Below, piece by piece: positions 1 to 8,400 of a stretch of DNA of 64,000 bases; positions within the stretch are counted from its first letter, which is position 1; every line of letters starts with the position of its first letter. Below the pieces are notes generated by a model. It was given only the letters and a program-made list of their open reading frames with translations. It did not search any database and was not told the origin of the DNA. The stretch comes from Larkinella insperata (GTDB lineage Bacteria; Bacteroidota; Bacteroidia; Cytophagales; Spirosomataceae): NCBI RefSeq assembly GCF_026248825.1, contig NZ_CP110973.1:2685001-2749000 (forward strand), written 5' to 3'. The position numbers were made by a program, and so were the translations under genes.

Positions 1-846
1 CTGTTGCTGGGCACGTTCTGGTTTCAGGGCAAGCTGTCGGGGCGGCTCTGGCATCCGTTTTACGAAACCCTGGCCCGCATCAAACGCTTCAACCTGGCGA
101 GTGCAACGCCCCTGCAACTGGACAAGCCGGAGATTAACGAGTTTCGCGAATTAAACGAGGTGCTGCGCAAGATGGGCGACAAAATGCAGCAGGATTACCG
201 CAGCCTGAAGGAATTTACCGAAAATGCCTCCCACGAAATTCAGACCCCGCTGGCGCTGATTAACGCCAAAGTGGAGCAACTCATCCAATCCGAGAAGCTG
301 ACCGAAACCCAGACCCGCTGGATCGAAGATATTTACCAGGCTTCCCGGCGTATGGCCCGGCTGAATCAGGGTTTATTGCTGCTGGCAAAAATTGAGAATC
401 AGCAGTTTACCGGCAACCAAACCATCGACCTGACGGCTTTGCTGACTGAGAAACTGGACGATATGGAAGAGGTTTTACACCATAAACGGCTTTCGGTTCA
501 GATTCAGCACCGCACCCCGTTTGCCGTGCAACTGCCAATGCCGCTGGCCGAAAGTCTGGTGATGAATCTGGTCAACAACGCCATCAAGCACAACTACCCG
601 GATGGACGGCTGGAGTTGGTTTCGGACGGAAATCAGCTGTGGCTTGGCAATACCGGCAGTCCGCTCACGACGGACCCGGAGCGCTTGTTTGAACGGTTCA
701 AGAAAGCAGGTACCGGGCCGGATTCGGTCGGGCTGGGCCTGGCCATTATTAAGGAAATTTGCGAAAATTACGGCCTGCGCATACGCTACGAAGAAGAAAA
801 CGGCTGGCACCGGTTTTGTATTTCCCGGAAACCGGACGAGAAGTAA
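1..846 (+). CDS. Sensor histidine kinase, C-terminal part (5' end outside window)
   Basis: The reading frame is open from the first base, so the start lies before the window. What remains is a linker, the HisKA dimerisation helix with the phospho-acceptor His codon at 232-234 (ENASHEIQTPLA), an N box near 564-594 (NLVNNAIKHN) and the glycine-rich GLGLAIIKEI box near 730-760. The G1 position reads NTGSPL rather than the usual DxGxG; this spelling is familiar in compact Bacteroidota kinases with the same SHEIQTP box. The protein would autophosphorylate with ATP at the inner membrane and pass the phosphate to a response regulator. That partner is probably encoded upstream, outside the window, since nothing downstream on this strand fits. 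The gene ends before a palindrome that may stop transcription. Confidence 0.93.
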   Translation: MLLGTFWFQGKLSGRLWHPFYETLARIKRFNLASATPLQLDKPEINEFRELNEVLRKMGDKMQQDYRSLKEFTENASHEIQTPLALINAKVEQLIQSEKLTETQTRWIEDIYQASRRMARLNQGLLLLAKIENQQFTGNQTIDLTALLTEKLDDMEEVLHHKRLSVQIQHRTPFAVQLPMPLAESLVMNLVNNAIKHNYPDGRLELVSDGNQLWLGNTGSPLTTDPERLFERFKKAGTGPDSVGLGLAIIKEICENYGLRIRYEEENGWHRFCISRKPDEK

Positions 847-858
847 ACGAAATTATCA

Positions 859-880
859 GCCCACGGTTTAAACCGTGAGC
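859..880. terminator. Palindrome after the kinase gene, possible bidirectional terminator
   Basis: Bases 862-877 (CACGGTTTAAACCGTG) form a perfect 16-base palindrome flanked by partly complementary GC/GC bases, followed by an A/T-rich stretch. It lies in the 50-base gap between two convergent genes. Termination is inferred from position; a dispersed palindromic repeat is an alternative. Confidence 0.5.
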
Positions 881-896
881 TAAAAAATAAATTCAA

Positions 897-1961
897 TCAC
901 AATACGTTTAAAAACGCCTGGTATCGGTCAATTGCGGCTGATAAGGCCCGCTGCTGCGCGCTGCTGAGTGAAACAAACAAATTGGTTTCTACCAAAACCG
1001 TCTGCTTTGTTTTCTTCCGGTTCCAGGTACCCACCACCCGCCCGTCAATCACGATCACCGGGCTGAAAATCCCGTTTCCGGCTTTGGCAACCTGCGCCGA
1101 ATCCAGCCCCTCAAAGGCGGCTGAGCGATCTTTGTAAGCCACCAGGTATTCGTCATAAACCGGCAGCAGAAAGGCCGTCGGTTCGGAAATGCCCAAATCG
1201 GGCAGCGATGGCGGCATCCAGTAGGTTTGTCCGTCAACTACTTCCGACCGAAAATAGGCTTTGACCAGCTCAATACCGGCTTTGCCTTCGGTCAGGGTCA
1301 GGCTCGACCACCAGCTAAAATCCGCCAGGGTGGCCGGACCGTGGCTGGTAAAATACCGTCGGGTCAGTTCGGCCAGGGCTTCCTCGCGCGGTAATGTTTT
1401 TGGGCGGGGCACCCATTCGTCCAGCAAAGCAAACGTAAATTCCTTGTCGCGCCGAACGCCGTGGCAAATGAGCCGGTCGTAGGAGGCCCGGCCGAGCAGA
1501 AGGCCTAGCCGGTTTTCGTCAGTCGGAACCCCGGCTTCTTCGAGCAGCGCCTTTAACTCGCTGCGTTTTAACTGGTTGTCGCCCGTTAAGGCTTTCTCCA
1601 GTACCGCGTGACTTTTCGTAATCACGGTTTCATCCAGTTCATGTCGGCGCAGGTAACCGGCATACGCAGCGTGCGAACGCGGATGAATCAGGTCCAGCAG
1701 CCAATGGATGTCGGAAGCCGCCACAAAATGCAGTGTGCCGCGCATCGGCCAGGTGCGGATGATGGTTCGGTCGGCGATGGCCAGTTCGATGTCTGCATCC
1801 GTGCCGGCGGGTAGCCGGTTGCCGAGTGCCCATTTGCCGGCGGGAAAATCCTGCGCCTGAACCGCTCCAAACCAGGCGACCATCTCGGCGGGCGTGGTCA
1901 GCGTTGGCTGCGCCAGTTGCTGGTTGTAAAGCCGGTAGCGAATCAGATCCGAATGAGTCAT
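897..1961 (-). CDS. Winged-helix DNA-binding protein of the AlkZ/YcaQ (HTH_42) family
   Basis: A 354-residue cytosolic protein of the HTH_42 superfamily, which includes the interstrand-crosslink DNA glycosylases AlkZ and YcaQ/AlkX. The recognisable parts are the N-terminal stretch ending in AVQAQDFPAGKWAL (about residues 33-46), the TWPMRGTLHFV segment (about 90-100) and a C-terminal region with LLPVYDEYLVAY and VIVIDGRVVGTW. Characterised glycosylases use a QxD or QxQ motif at the position where QAQD sits here. That makes a DNA-repair role plausible, but many members are uncharacterised and the activity is not proven from sequence. It is transcribed leftwards, downstream of the DinB-type gene, with a 96-base gap holding an inverted repeat. 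No signal peptide or membrane segment is present. Confidence 0.8.
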   Translation of the reverse strand: MTHSDLIRYRLYNQQLAQPTLTTPAEMVAWFGAVQAQDFPAGKWALGNRLPAGTDADIELAIADRTIIRTWPMRGTLHFVAASDIHWLLDLIHPRSHAAYAGYLRRHELDETVITKSHAVLEKALTGDNQLKRSELKALLEEAGVPTDENRLGLLLGRASYDRLICHGVRRDKEFTFALLDEWVPRPKTLPREEALAELTRRYFTSHGPATLADFSWWSSLTLTEGKAGIELVKAYFRSEVVDGQTYWMPPSLPDLGISEPTAFLLPVYDEYLVAYKDRSAAFEGLDSAQVAKAGNGIFSPVIVIDGRVVGTWNRKKTKQTVLVETNLFVSLSSAQQRALSAAIDRYQAFLNVL

Positions 1962-1975
1962 GTTTTCTTAAGAAG

Positions 1976-2048
1976 AAAGAGGGTAGACAAATGAGCAAAG
2001 ACCGTATACTCTTTTTCTCTTGTCTTTATTTATTTGTCTATCCTCTTT
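1976..2048. repeat. Imperfect inverted repeat, purine-rich arm/pyrimidine-rich arm
   Basis: Arms 1976-1992 (AAAGAGGGTAGACAAAT) and 2032-2048 are complementary over 17 bases with one mismatch. An inner AAAGAC/GTCTTT pair (about 1997-2002 and 2022-2027) extends the hairpin. It fills the gap between two leftward genes. It may be a terminator, a processing site or a small dispersed element; nothing decides between these. Confidence 0.5.
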
Positions 2049-2057
2049 ATGTCTAGA

Positions 2058-2585
2058 TCACTTCATCAAAAAATAAAAGCAGTAGTCCGTCATGGGCGCA
2101 TCCGTCAGCCCCAGATTGCGGCCGATCGTGACCACCTGCCCGCGGTGGTAGGTGCTGTGGTTCAGGCAGTGGTGGGTAAACTCAAGCCGTGAGCGAATTC
2201 CTTGGGCCCAGGGTGAGGCAAAAACCACATCTTCCTGCAACTCGGCTTCGGTCAGCGACCGGAGGTAATCGGCCAGCTCCACCGATTGGTCAACAATTCC
2301 CTCAAAAACATCCTCCACGGTTCCCTCAAAACCGACCCAGATAAACGACGTGGGGGCCGGAACCTGCTGCAACACCGACAGCCAGAACCGTTGGGTATCC
2401 CAGATGTGCAGCAACGTCTGTTTCAGGCTGGGGTAGCTCGACGGTACGGTTTGCTCCATCAGCGCCACGGGTTTGGTTTTCAGCCAGTCGACCAGTTGCT
2501 GGTTAGCCCACAAATTGTAACTTGCGTAGTCGGTGACGAAGGAAGCCACTGTCAGTTCGGATTTTTCAACCAATGCGTGTGCCAT
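2058..2585 (-). CDS. DinB-fold putative metal-dependent enzyme
   Basis: A 175-residue four-helix-bundle protein of the DinB/YfiT superfamily. The three histidines that normally bind a divalent metal are visible: H60 in LLHIWDTQ, and H143 and H147 in NHSTYHRGQ. The long N-terminal WANQQLVDWL helix is typical of the family. Members include bacillithiol- or mycothiol-dependent transferases and damage-inducible proteins of unknown role, so the substrate is not predictable. A start nine codons further upstream (2612) exists, but the internal ATG at 2585 gives the usual family N-terminus. It is divergent from the N-acetyltransferase gene and followed on the same strand by the winged-helix gene. Confidence 0.85.
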   Translation of the reverse strand: MAHALVEKSELTVASFVTDYASYNLWANQQLVDWLKTKPVALMEQTVPSSYPSLKQTLLHIWDTQRFWLSVLQQVPAPTSFIWVGFEGTVEDVFEGIVDQSVELADYLRSLTEAELQEDVVFASPWAQGIRSRLEFTHHCLNHSTYHRGQVVTIGRNLGLTDAPMTDYCFYFLMK

Positions 2586-2724
2586 GATGCTGTGGGGTTT
2601 TGTATAACACAAAGAAACAACCGACCCGTGACAGCCCTATGTCAGCAGCCAAGCACAAATTTTAGGATTCCTGAAAAATATCTCCGGCAATTTTTTCATA
2701 CAACTCTACTTCTGAACATCCGCT

Positions 2725-3597
2725 ATGGTATCACAAGTCACGCAGGAGCCGGCGAAGGGATCCGACCGGCCCGAACTTGATCTCGATGCTTATTTCCGGC
2801 GCATCGGCTATACCGGCGACCGCACGCCAACGCTCGAAGCGCTTCGGGAGATCCAACGGCTGCATACGGCCACCATCCCGTTCGAAAACCTCAATCCATT
2901 GCTCGGTATTCCGGTTTTGCTGGACCTCGGTTCATTGCAGCAAAAAATGGTGCAAAATGGCCGGGGCGGTTATTGTTTCGAGCAAAATCAATTGCTTAGT
3001 CATGTGCTGAAAGCCCTGGGGTTCCGGGTGCGGGGCCTGGCTGCCCGGATTTTATGGAACGTACCGGATGGGGTGGTCAAAGCGATCAGCCACAAGCTGC
3101 TGAACGTGCAGGTGGGCGACGCGTGGTATCTGGCCGATGTCGGGTTCGGTGGTTTGTCGCCCACAGGACCCATAAAGCTGGAACTAAATGCAGTGCAGAA
3201 AACACCCCATGAGCCGTTTCGGCTCATCGAGAGGAATGAGGAACTGCATTTACAGGCTAACGTGAAGGACGAGTGGCGGTCGTTGTACTGCTTTACGTTG
3301 CGCGAACACCAGTCGCCGGATTATGAGATGTTTAGCTGGTATTTGTGTCATCATCCCGATTCGTATTTTCTGAATAATCTGGCCGTGGCCCGTTCCACTG
3401 CCGACCGCCGGTACGGCCTGCGCAATACCGTTTTTACTACCCATCACCTCGGGGGCGAATCCGAGCAACGCGAACTCACCAGCGTTGCCGAAATCCGGGC
3501 CGTTCTGGAGGAGGTTTTTCAGATTACCCTTCCCGACCATTCCAGCCTTGATCTGAAGTTGCAGCGGTTGATTGACGAAGCCGCTGCCGCCCAGTAA
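2725..3597 (+). CDS. Arylamine N-acetyltransferase
   Basis: A 290-residue member of the NAT family, which transfers acetyl groups from acetyl-CoA to arylamines, hydrazines or related amines through a cysteine intermediate. The catalytic triad can be read: C84 in GRGGYCFEQN, H123 in ISHKLLNV and D138 in YLADVGFGG. The N-terminal IPFENLNPLLG motif and family-typical length also fit. The protein is cytosolic. It carries about 18 extra residues before the conserved LDAYFRRIGY start. The natural substrate in this organism is unknown; family members act in xenobiotic detoxification or in secondary-metabolite amide formation, and no biosynthetic neighbours are present. Confidence 0.93.
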   Translation: MVSQVTQEPAKGSDRPELDLDAYFRRIGYTGDRTPTLEALREIQRLHTATIPFENLNPLLGIPVLLDLGSLQQKMVQNGRGGYCFEQNQLLSHVLKALGFRVRGLAARILWNVPDGVVKAISHKLLNVQVGDAWYLADVGFGGLSPTGPIKLELNAVQKTPHEPFRLIERNEELHLQANVKDEWRSLYCFTLREHQSPDYEMFSWYLCHHPDSYFLNNLAVARSTADRRYGLRNTVFTTHHLGGESEQRELTSVAEIRAVLEEVFQITLPDHSSLDLKLQRLIDEAAAAQ

Positions 3598-3681
3598 CGG
3601 TTTTTGCAAAGGCGTTTTTGCGTGTCGTGAAAGGGTAAGTGGTTGGCGTGTTTGGGTACCCGCTTCGCGCTGCTGGCCCGC

Positions 3682-3689
3682 TACCTTTG
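3682..3689 (+). promoter_or_regulatory. Bacteroidota -7 promoter element (TACCTTTG)
   Basis: TACCTTTG matches the TAnnTTTG -7 consensus exactly and ends 11 bases before the ATG at 3701, which helps fix that start. A clear -33 TTG at the usual 19-20 base spacing is not seen. Confidence 0.55.
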
Positions 3690-3700
3690 TCAAAAAAGGG

Positions 3701-4168
3701 ATGAAAACAATCACACTTGCCCTGCTTCTGGCCTTCAACAGCCTGGCCGGGCAGCAAAAACCAGAACCGATGGAAAAGCAAACCGTACAGATCGTCACCG
3801 AGTTTTTGACCGCCGTCCAAACAGGAGATAGTGCCACAGTAGCCGCTTCGCTGCACCCGAATATCGAATGGAGCCAGCCGGGCAACAACCGATTTTCGGG
3901 CACCAAAAAGTCGAGCGCGGAAGTTTTTCAGATGGTGGGTGGCATGCTGGAAGTGTCGGCCGGTACGCTGGCTCTGACGGATGTGAACGTAACCGCCGTA
4001 AACGGCAACGCGGTAGCCTGCCTGGTCCGCTGGAAAGCCGTCAAACCGACCGGTGTTGTCTTGGATGTTAACAATATTGACGTCTACACAGTTGAGAGTG
4101 GACAGATTACCCGGGCAGTAGTGTTTTCTGACAATCTTGCTCAGGAGGATGAGTTTTGGCTTCGGTAA
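3701..4168 (+). CDS. Secreted SnoaL/NTF2-like protein
   Basis: A 155-residue protein with a cleavable signal peptide (MKTITLALLLAFNSLAGQQ) followed by an NTF2/SnoaL-type cone fold: FLTAVQTGDSATVAASLHP, then strands around FSGTKKSSAEVFQMVGG and VNGNAVACLVRWKA. Family members are ketosteroid-isomerase-like enzymes or ligand-binding proteins, often of unknown role. The frame is open further upstream to 3572, but the ATG at 3701 gives the signal peptide and lies just after a -7 promoter element, so the longer version is unlikely. A strong hairpin terminator follows, so this looks like a single-gene unit. Confidence 0.82.
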   Translation: MKTITLALLLAFNSLAGQQKPEPMEKQTVQIVTEFLTAVQTGDSATVAASLHPNIEWSQPGNNRFSGTKKSSAEVFQMVGGMLEVSAGTLALTDVNVTAVNGNAVACLVRWKAVKPTGVVLDVNNIDVYTVESGQITRAVVFSDNLAQEDEFWLR

Positions 4169-4185
4169 CAACAACCGGATGGCTG

Positions 4186-4229
4186 GCTCCGACGGTATTC
4201 TGAATACGGTCGGAGCTTTTGCTTTTTTT
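4186..4229 (+). terminator. Rho-independent terminator
   Basis: Arms 4186-4200 and 4202-4216 (GCTCCGAC...GTCGGAGC) pair over 15 bases with one mismatch. They are followed by TTTT and then a seven-base T run. It sits 18 bases after the stop of the SnoaL-like gene. Confidence 0.85.
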
Positions 4230-4317
4230 GTAATGCTATTTTTGAGAACTTGGGCGGCCGGCAGGACGGTTTGCCATTAACCCCGCGACGGTCTACTTCA
4301 CATTTAAAATCCTATCC

Positions 4318-4959
4318 ATGAAGATCGAGACAATCTTTCAGAACAACGAAAAATGGGTGGCTGAGAAACTAGCCATCAATACGAACTATTTCAATGAGCT
4401 AGCGCAGGGGCAACGGCCTGAATTTCTGTACATTGGCTGCTCCGATAGCCGCGTTACGGCCGAAGACCTGATGGGTGTTCAGCCGGGTGATGTATTTGTG
4501 CACCGCAACGTCGCCAACCTGGTTAACAACGTCGATTTGAACGTCATGTCGGTAGTAAATTACGCCATCCGGCACCTTAAGGTTAACCATGTTGTAGTAT
4601 GTGGTCACTACAATTGCGGGGGCGTTAAAGCCGCCATGCAACCGGTCGATATGGGCATCCTGAATCCCTGGCTGCGGAATATCCGGGATGTATACCGTCT
4701 GCACAAAGACGAACTGAACGCCATTGAAGATATTAACGCGCGGTATAATCGGCTGGTGGAACTGAACGTAGAAGAACAATGCGTGAACCTGATCAAAACG
4801 GCGGCTGTTCAGGAGGCTTTCCGCGATCGGGGGTTGATCGTACACGGCTGGGTGTTTGATATTAATACCGGCAAATTGATCGATCTTAAAATCAACTTCC
4901 AGGAGAAACTTGAGGCCATCAAGGAAATTTATAACCTGAGCGACAGCCCCATGTTCTAA
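4318..4959 (+). CDS. Beta-class carbonic anhydrase
   Basis: A 213-residue cytosolic enzyme interconverting CO2 and bicarbonate. The zinc ligands and partners of the beta class are complete: C41, D43 and R45 in GCSDSR, H97 and C100 in CGHYNCGG. The HRNVANLV segment (residues 62-69) and the C-terminal VHGWVFDINTG strand are also typical. Bicarbonate is a substrate of carbamoyl-phosphate synthase and of biotin carboxylases, so the enzyme supports general anabolism. It stands alone between the SnoaL-like gene and a long intergenic region. The ATG at 4318 is the only start that gives a family-typical N-terminus. Confidence 0.96.
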   Translation: MKIETIFQNNEKWVAEKLAINTNYFNELAQGQRPEFLYIGCSDSRVTAEDLMGVQPGDVFVHRNVANLVNNVDLNVMSVVNYAIRHLKVNHVVVCGHYNCGGVKAAMQPVDMGILNPWLRNIRDVYRLHKDELNAIEDINARYNRLVELNVEEQCVNLIKTAAVQEAFRDRGLIVHGWVFDINTGKLIDLKINFQEKLEAIKEIYNLSDSPMF

Positions 4960-5432
4960 TTCAGACGGCTCGGTAGCTGAGCAACCGACTTGGTTAGCTC
5001 GGGTCGAAACCCGTTTCAGATGAATTATTTTGTGGCGCCCTGCGTCAGTCAGCGGTTCCGGCCGTTGTCAACGCAGGGCGCCAGGCTATGTAGAATGCGG
5101 GCGGTTCACCAATTTCCCCTCAACTGCTGCTCCGCCAGACCAGTCTAATCCGGTCAAAGCCGCCAAACCACTCAATTGGTCATCCGGTCCAGTCCCTCCC
5201 GCTTCGTAAAAACAGCTTTGCCTGTCGGCTTCTGCAGCAGCCCAATAAAGGATAACAACCCGGGCAAAGGCTTAAAATTTTCTATTGGACCGTCCTGCGG
5301 CAAATACGGCTAAAATCGAGTTTCGACGGTGAAATTTTACGCACGGTTTTTGATATAATATCCTAATTGCCAGATGTAATTAGAATATAATCAGAATCGA
5401 TTTCTCTCACTGTACCGCTCGGCGGGTTTCTT
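4960..5432. other. Long intergenic region with a structured hairpin
   Basis: No convincing gene is seen in these 473 bases. Bases 5033-5045 (TGGCGCCCTGCGT) and 5071-5083 form a perfect 13-bp stem. Inside it CAGCGG (5050-5055) pairs with CCGTTG (5062-5067) around TTCCGG, giving a two-storey hairpin without a T tail. The last 120 bases are A/T-rich, include the palindrome GATATAATATC (5352-5362) and probably hold the promoter of the hybrid kinase gene, but no TAnnTTTG element stands out. Confidence 0.6.
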
Positions 5433-8400
5433 ATGAACGTATCAAAAATCCTGCTGCTGCTAGTCCCGTTGCTGATTCGGCCGTTTATCGCTCAGGCAAC
5501 GCCGATCCGGTTTAAGCACATCACAGCCGATGAGGGGCTTTCGCAGAGCAACGTAACGTGTATTTTGCAGGATAAGCGGGGCTTTATGTGGTTTGGCACG
5601 CAGGACGGTTTGAATCGGTTTGATGGGTATAGCTTCACCGTGTACCGGAACAATCCCAAAAACTCTACCAGCCTGAGCCACAGTTTTATCCGGGCGTTGT
5701 ACGAAGATCGGAAAGGGCGTTTGTGGGTGGGTACCGAAGACGGGGGGCTGAGTTTGTTTAATCGGGAGACCGAAACGTTTGTCAATTACCAGCGCTCAGC
5801 GTCTAATTTAAAAAGCATCAGCCACAATCAGGTGACGTCCATTGCGGAGGACCGGCAGGGCTACCTGTGGGTCGGAACCGCCGGTGGAGGGCTCAACCGC
5901 TTCGATCCGGTCAGCCGGACGTTTGCGCATTTTACGCACGATTCGGCGAAATTCGGCAGCCTTGGAAACGATTTTGTGAATGACCTCCGGGTTGACTCGA
6001 AGGGGCGGGTCTGGGTCGCTACGGGCGCGGGGCTGGACCTGCTCGATGCGGCCACCCAGACGTTTCGGCATTTTGTGCATAATCCGGCCGATCAGACTTC
6101 CTTGAGTTACACCAACGCAATGACGCTTTTCGAAGATTCTCAAAAGCGAATCTGGATCGGAACCGAAGGGGGTGGGCTGAATTTACTGAATACAGATCAG
6201 CAAACCTTTACTCAGTTTCAATACAGCGAAACCAACGCAAATACCATCGGCCACAACGATGTCATTTCGCTGGCGGAAGATCAGGCCGGGAATTTGTGGA
6301 TCGGTACGCGAAACGGTGGTATCAGTCTGTTAAACAAAAGCCGTACAACGGTTACCCGCAACCCGTACGACCCCAACAACACCGAAGGGCTTAACAATGG
6401 CTCTATTTACGCCATGTGCCGCGACCGGTGGGGCAATATGTGGGTAGGAACCTACAGCGGAGGAATTAATTTTTACGACCGGAACCCTCCAAAGTTTGAG
6501 GTCTACCGGAAGGAAAAAGACAACAGCAACGGTCTGAACAACAATAATATTCTTTCCGTACTTGAAGATCAGGACGGGCAAGTCTGGATGGGAACGGACG
6601 GCGGAGGACTAAATCGTCTGCAGCGCAAAACCCAGCAAAACCGCCGGTATGTACACCGGGCCGACGATCCGAACAGCATTGGCAGCGACTTTGTCCTGTG
6701 TGTTTACGAAGATCGTGACCACAACATCTGGGCCGGTAACTACAAGGGCGGATTGAGCCTGTGGCGAAAAGAAACGGACGATTTCTTGAACTTCGCAAAA
6801 ACAGATGATGCAAAAGGTCTTAGCAACGAGAGCATTTACACCATCGTTGAAGACCAGCAGGGTAATCTGTGGCTGGGCACGCTCGGGGCCGGGGTCAGCC
6901 GGTACGATAAAAAAACAGGCACGTTTACCCACTTCCGGCCCAATCTGGATCAAAAGGGTAGCTTGAACGACGGGTATGTTCGTTCGTTATACTGCGACCG
7001 CAACGGCATGATCTGGATCGGCACGCAGGGCGGGTTAAACCGGTTTGACCCCCTCCGGAATCAGTTTACGGTTTACTGGAATGACCGGAAAAGCCCGGGT
7101 AGAATAAGCAGTAATCTGGTCAATAGCATTTATGAAGATAGCAACGGCACGTTGTGGGTCGGTACCGACAGCGGATTGAATCGGTTTGACGCCAGGACGA
7201 ATCAGTTTACCGTTTTCCGTCAGCCGGACGGCCTGCCAAACGATGTTATACAGGCCATCGCTGAAGATAAGTACAAAAATCTCTGGATCAGCACCAACAA
7301 AGGACTTTCCCGGTTCAATCTGCGCTCGAAAACATTCCGGAATTACGGGGTTAGCGACGGGTTGCAGGGGAGTTCGTTCAGCCGGGATGCGGTCTTTGTG
7401 GGGCGCGATGGGGAGCTTTTCTTTGGCGGCACCAACGGGTTGAATATTTTTTACCCCGACGAGTTACGCGACAACCCGAACCTTCCACCTGTTTTTGTTA
7501 CTGACTTCCAGCTTTTTAACCAGCCTGTTGTCATCGGAGCGCCGTATTCTCCGCTCCGAAAAAGCATTGATGAAACCGCCGAGATTACCCTTGAATACTG
7601 GCAGTCAACCTTTTCGTTGAAGTTTGCGGCCCTCAATTATTCGTTGCCGGAAAAAAATCAGTATGCCTACAAGCTGGAAGGCTTTGAGAACGAATGGAAT
7701 TACGTGGGAAATACCCGGATGGCTACGTACACCAACCTGGACCCGGGTGAGTACGTTTTTCGGGTAAAAGCTTCCAACAACGATGGGATCTGGAACGAGC
7801 AGGGAACCACCCTGCGGATCACGATTACGCCCCCTTTATGGCACACCTGGTGGTTTCGGACGGGGCTGGTACTGTCGTCGCTGCTGATTGCCTACTTGCT
7901 GTACCGGTTGCGGATTCGGTCCATTGAAGCGCAGAAAAAAGTCCTGGAAAAAGTCGTGAATGAACGTACCGCCGAGGTTCTTCACCAGAAGGAAGAGTTA
8001 CAGGCCCAGTCGGAACATTTACAGACGCTGGTGGAAGAAATTCACGACCAGCGAACCCAGGAACGACTGGCGCGGGAAGAAGCCGAGAAGGCCAATCAGG
8101 CCAAGAGCGTCTTTCTGGCTACGATGAGCCACGAAATCCGGACACCGATGAACGGGGTGCTGGGCATGACCTATCTGTTGCAGGAAACCAACCTGTCCGA
8201 AGAGCAGCATGAATACGTTGATACCATTCACCAGTGCGGTACGAACCTGCTGGGAGTGATCAACGACATCCTGGATTTTTCCAAAATTGAATCCGGGAGC
8301 ATGGAACTGGAGCAGCAGGACGTCGATCTGCGGCATTGCATCGAAGACGTGCTCGATCTTTTTGCCAGCAAAGCCGCCGAAATGGAGCTCGATCTGGTCT

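Noticed and set aside
2286..2780. Rightward frame of 164 codons over the DinB-type gene
   Set aside because: Antisense to a gene with intact metal-binding histidines and overlapping the real start of the N-acetyltransferase.
4967..5013. tRNA-like run (GGTAGCTGAGC, then GGGTCGAAACCC) after the carbonic anhydrase gene
   Set aside because: The T-arm-like hairpin has a four-base loop, not the seven bases needed, and no acceptor stem pairs with it. It does not form a tRNA.
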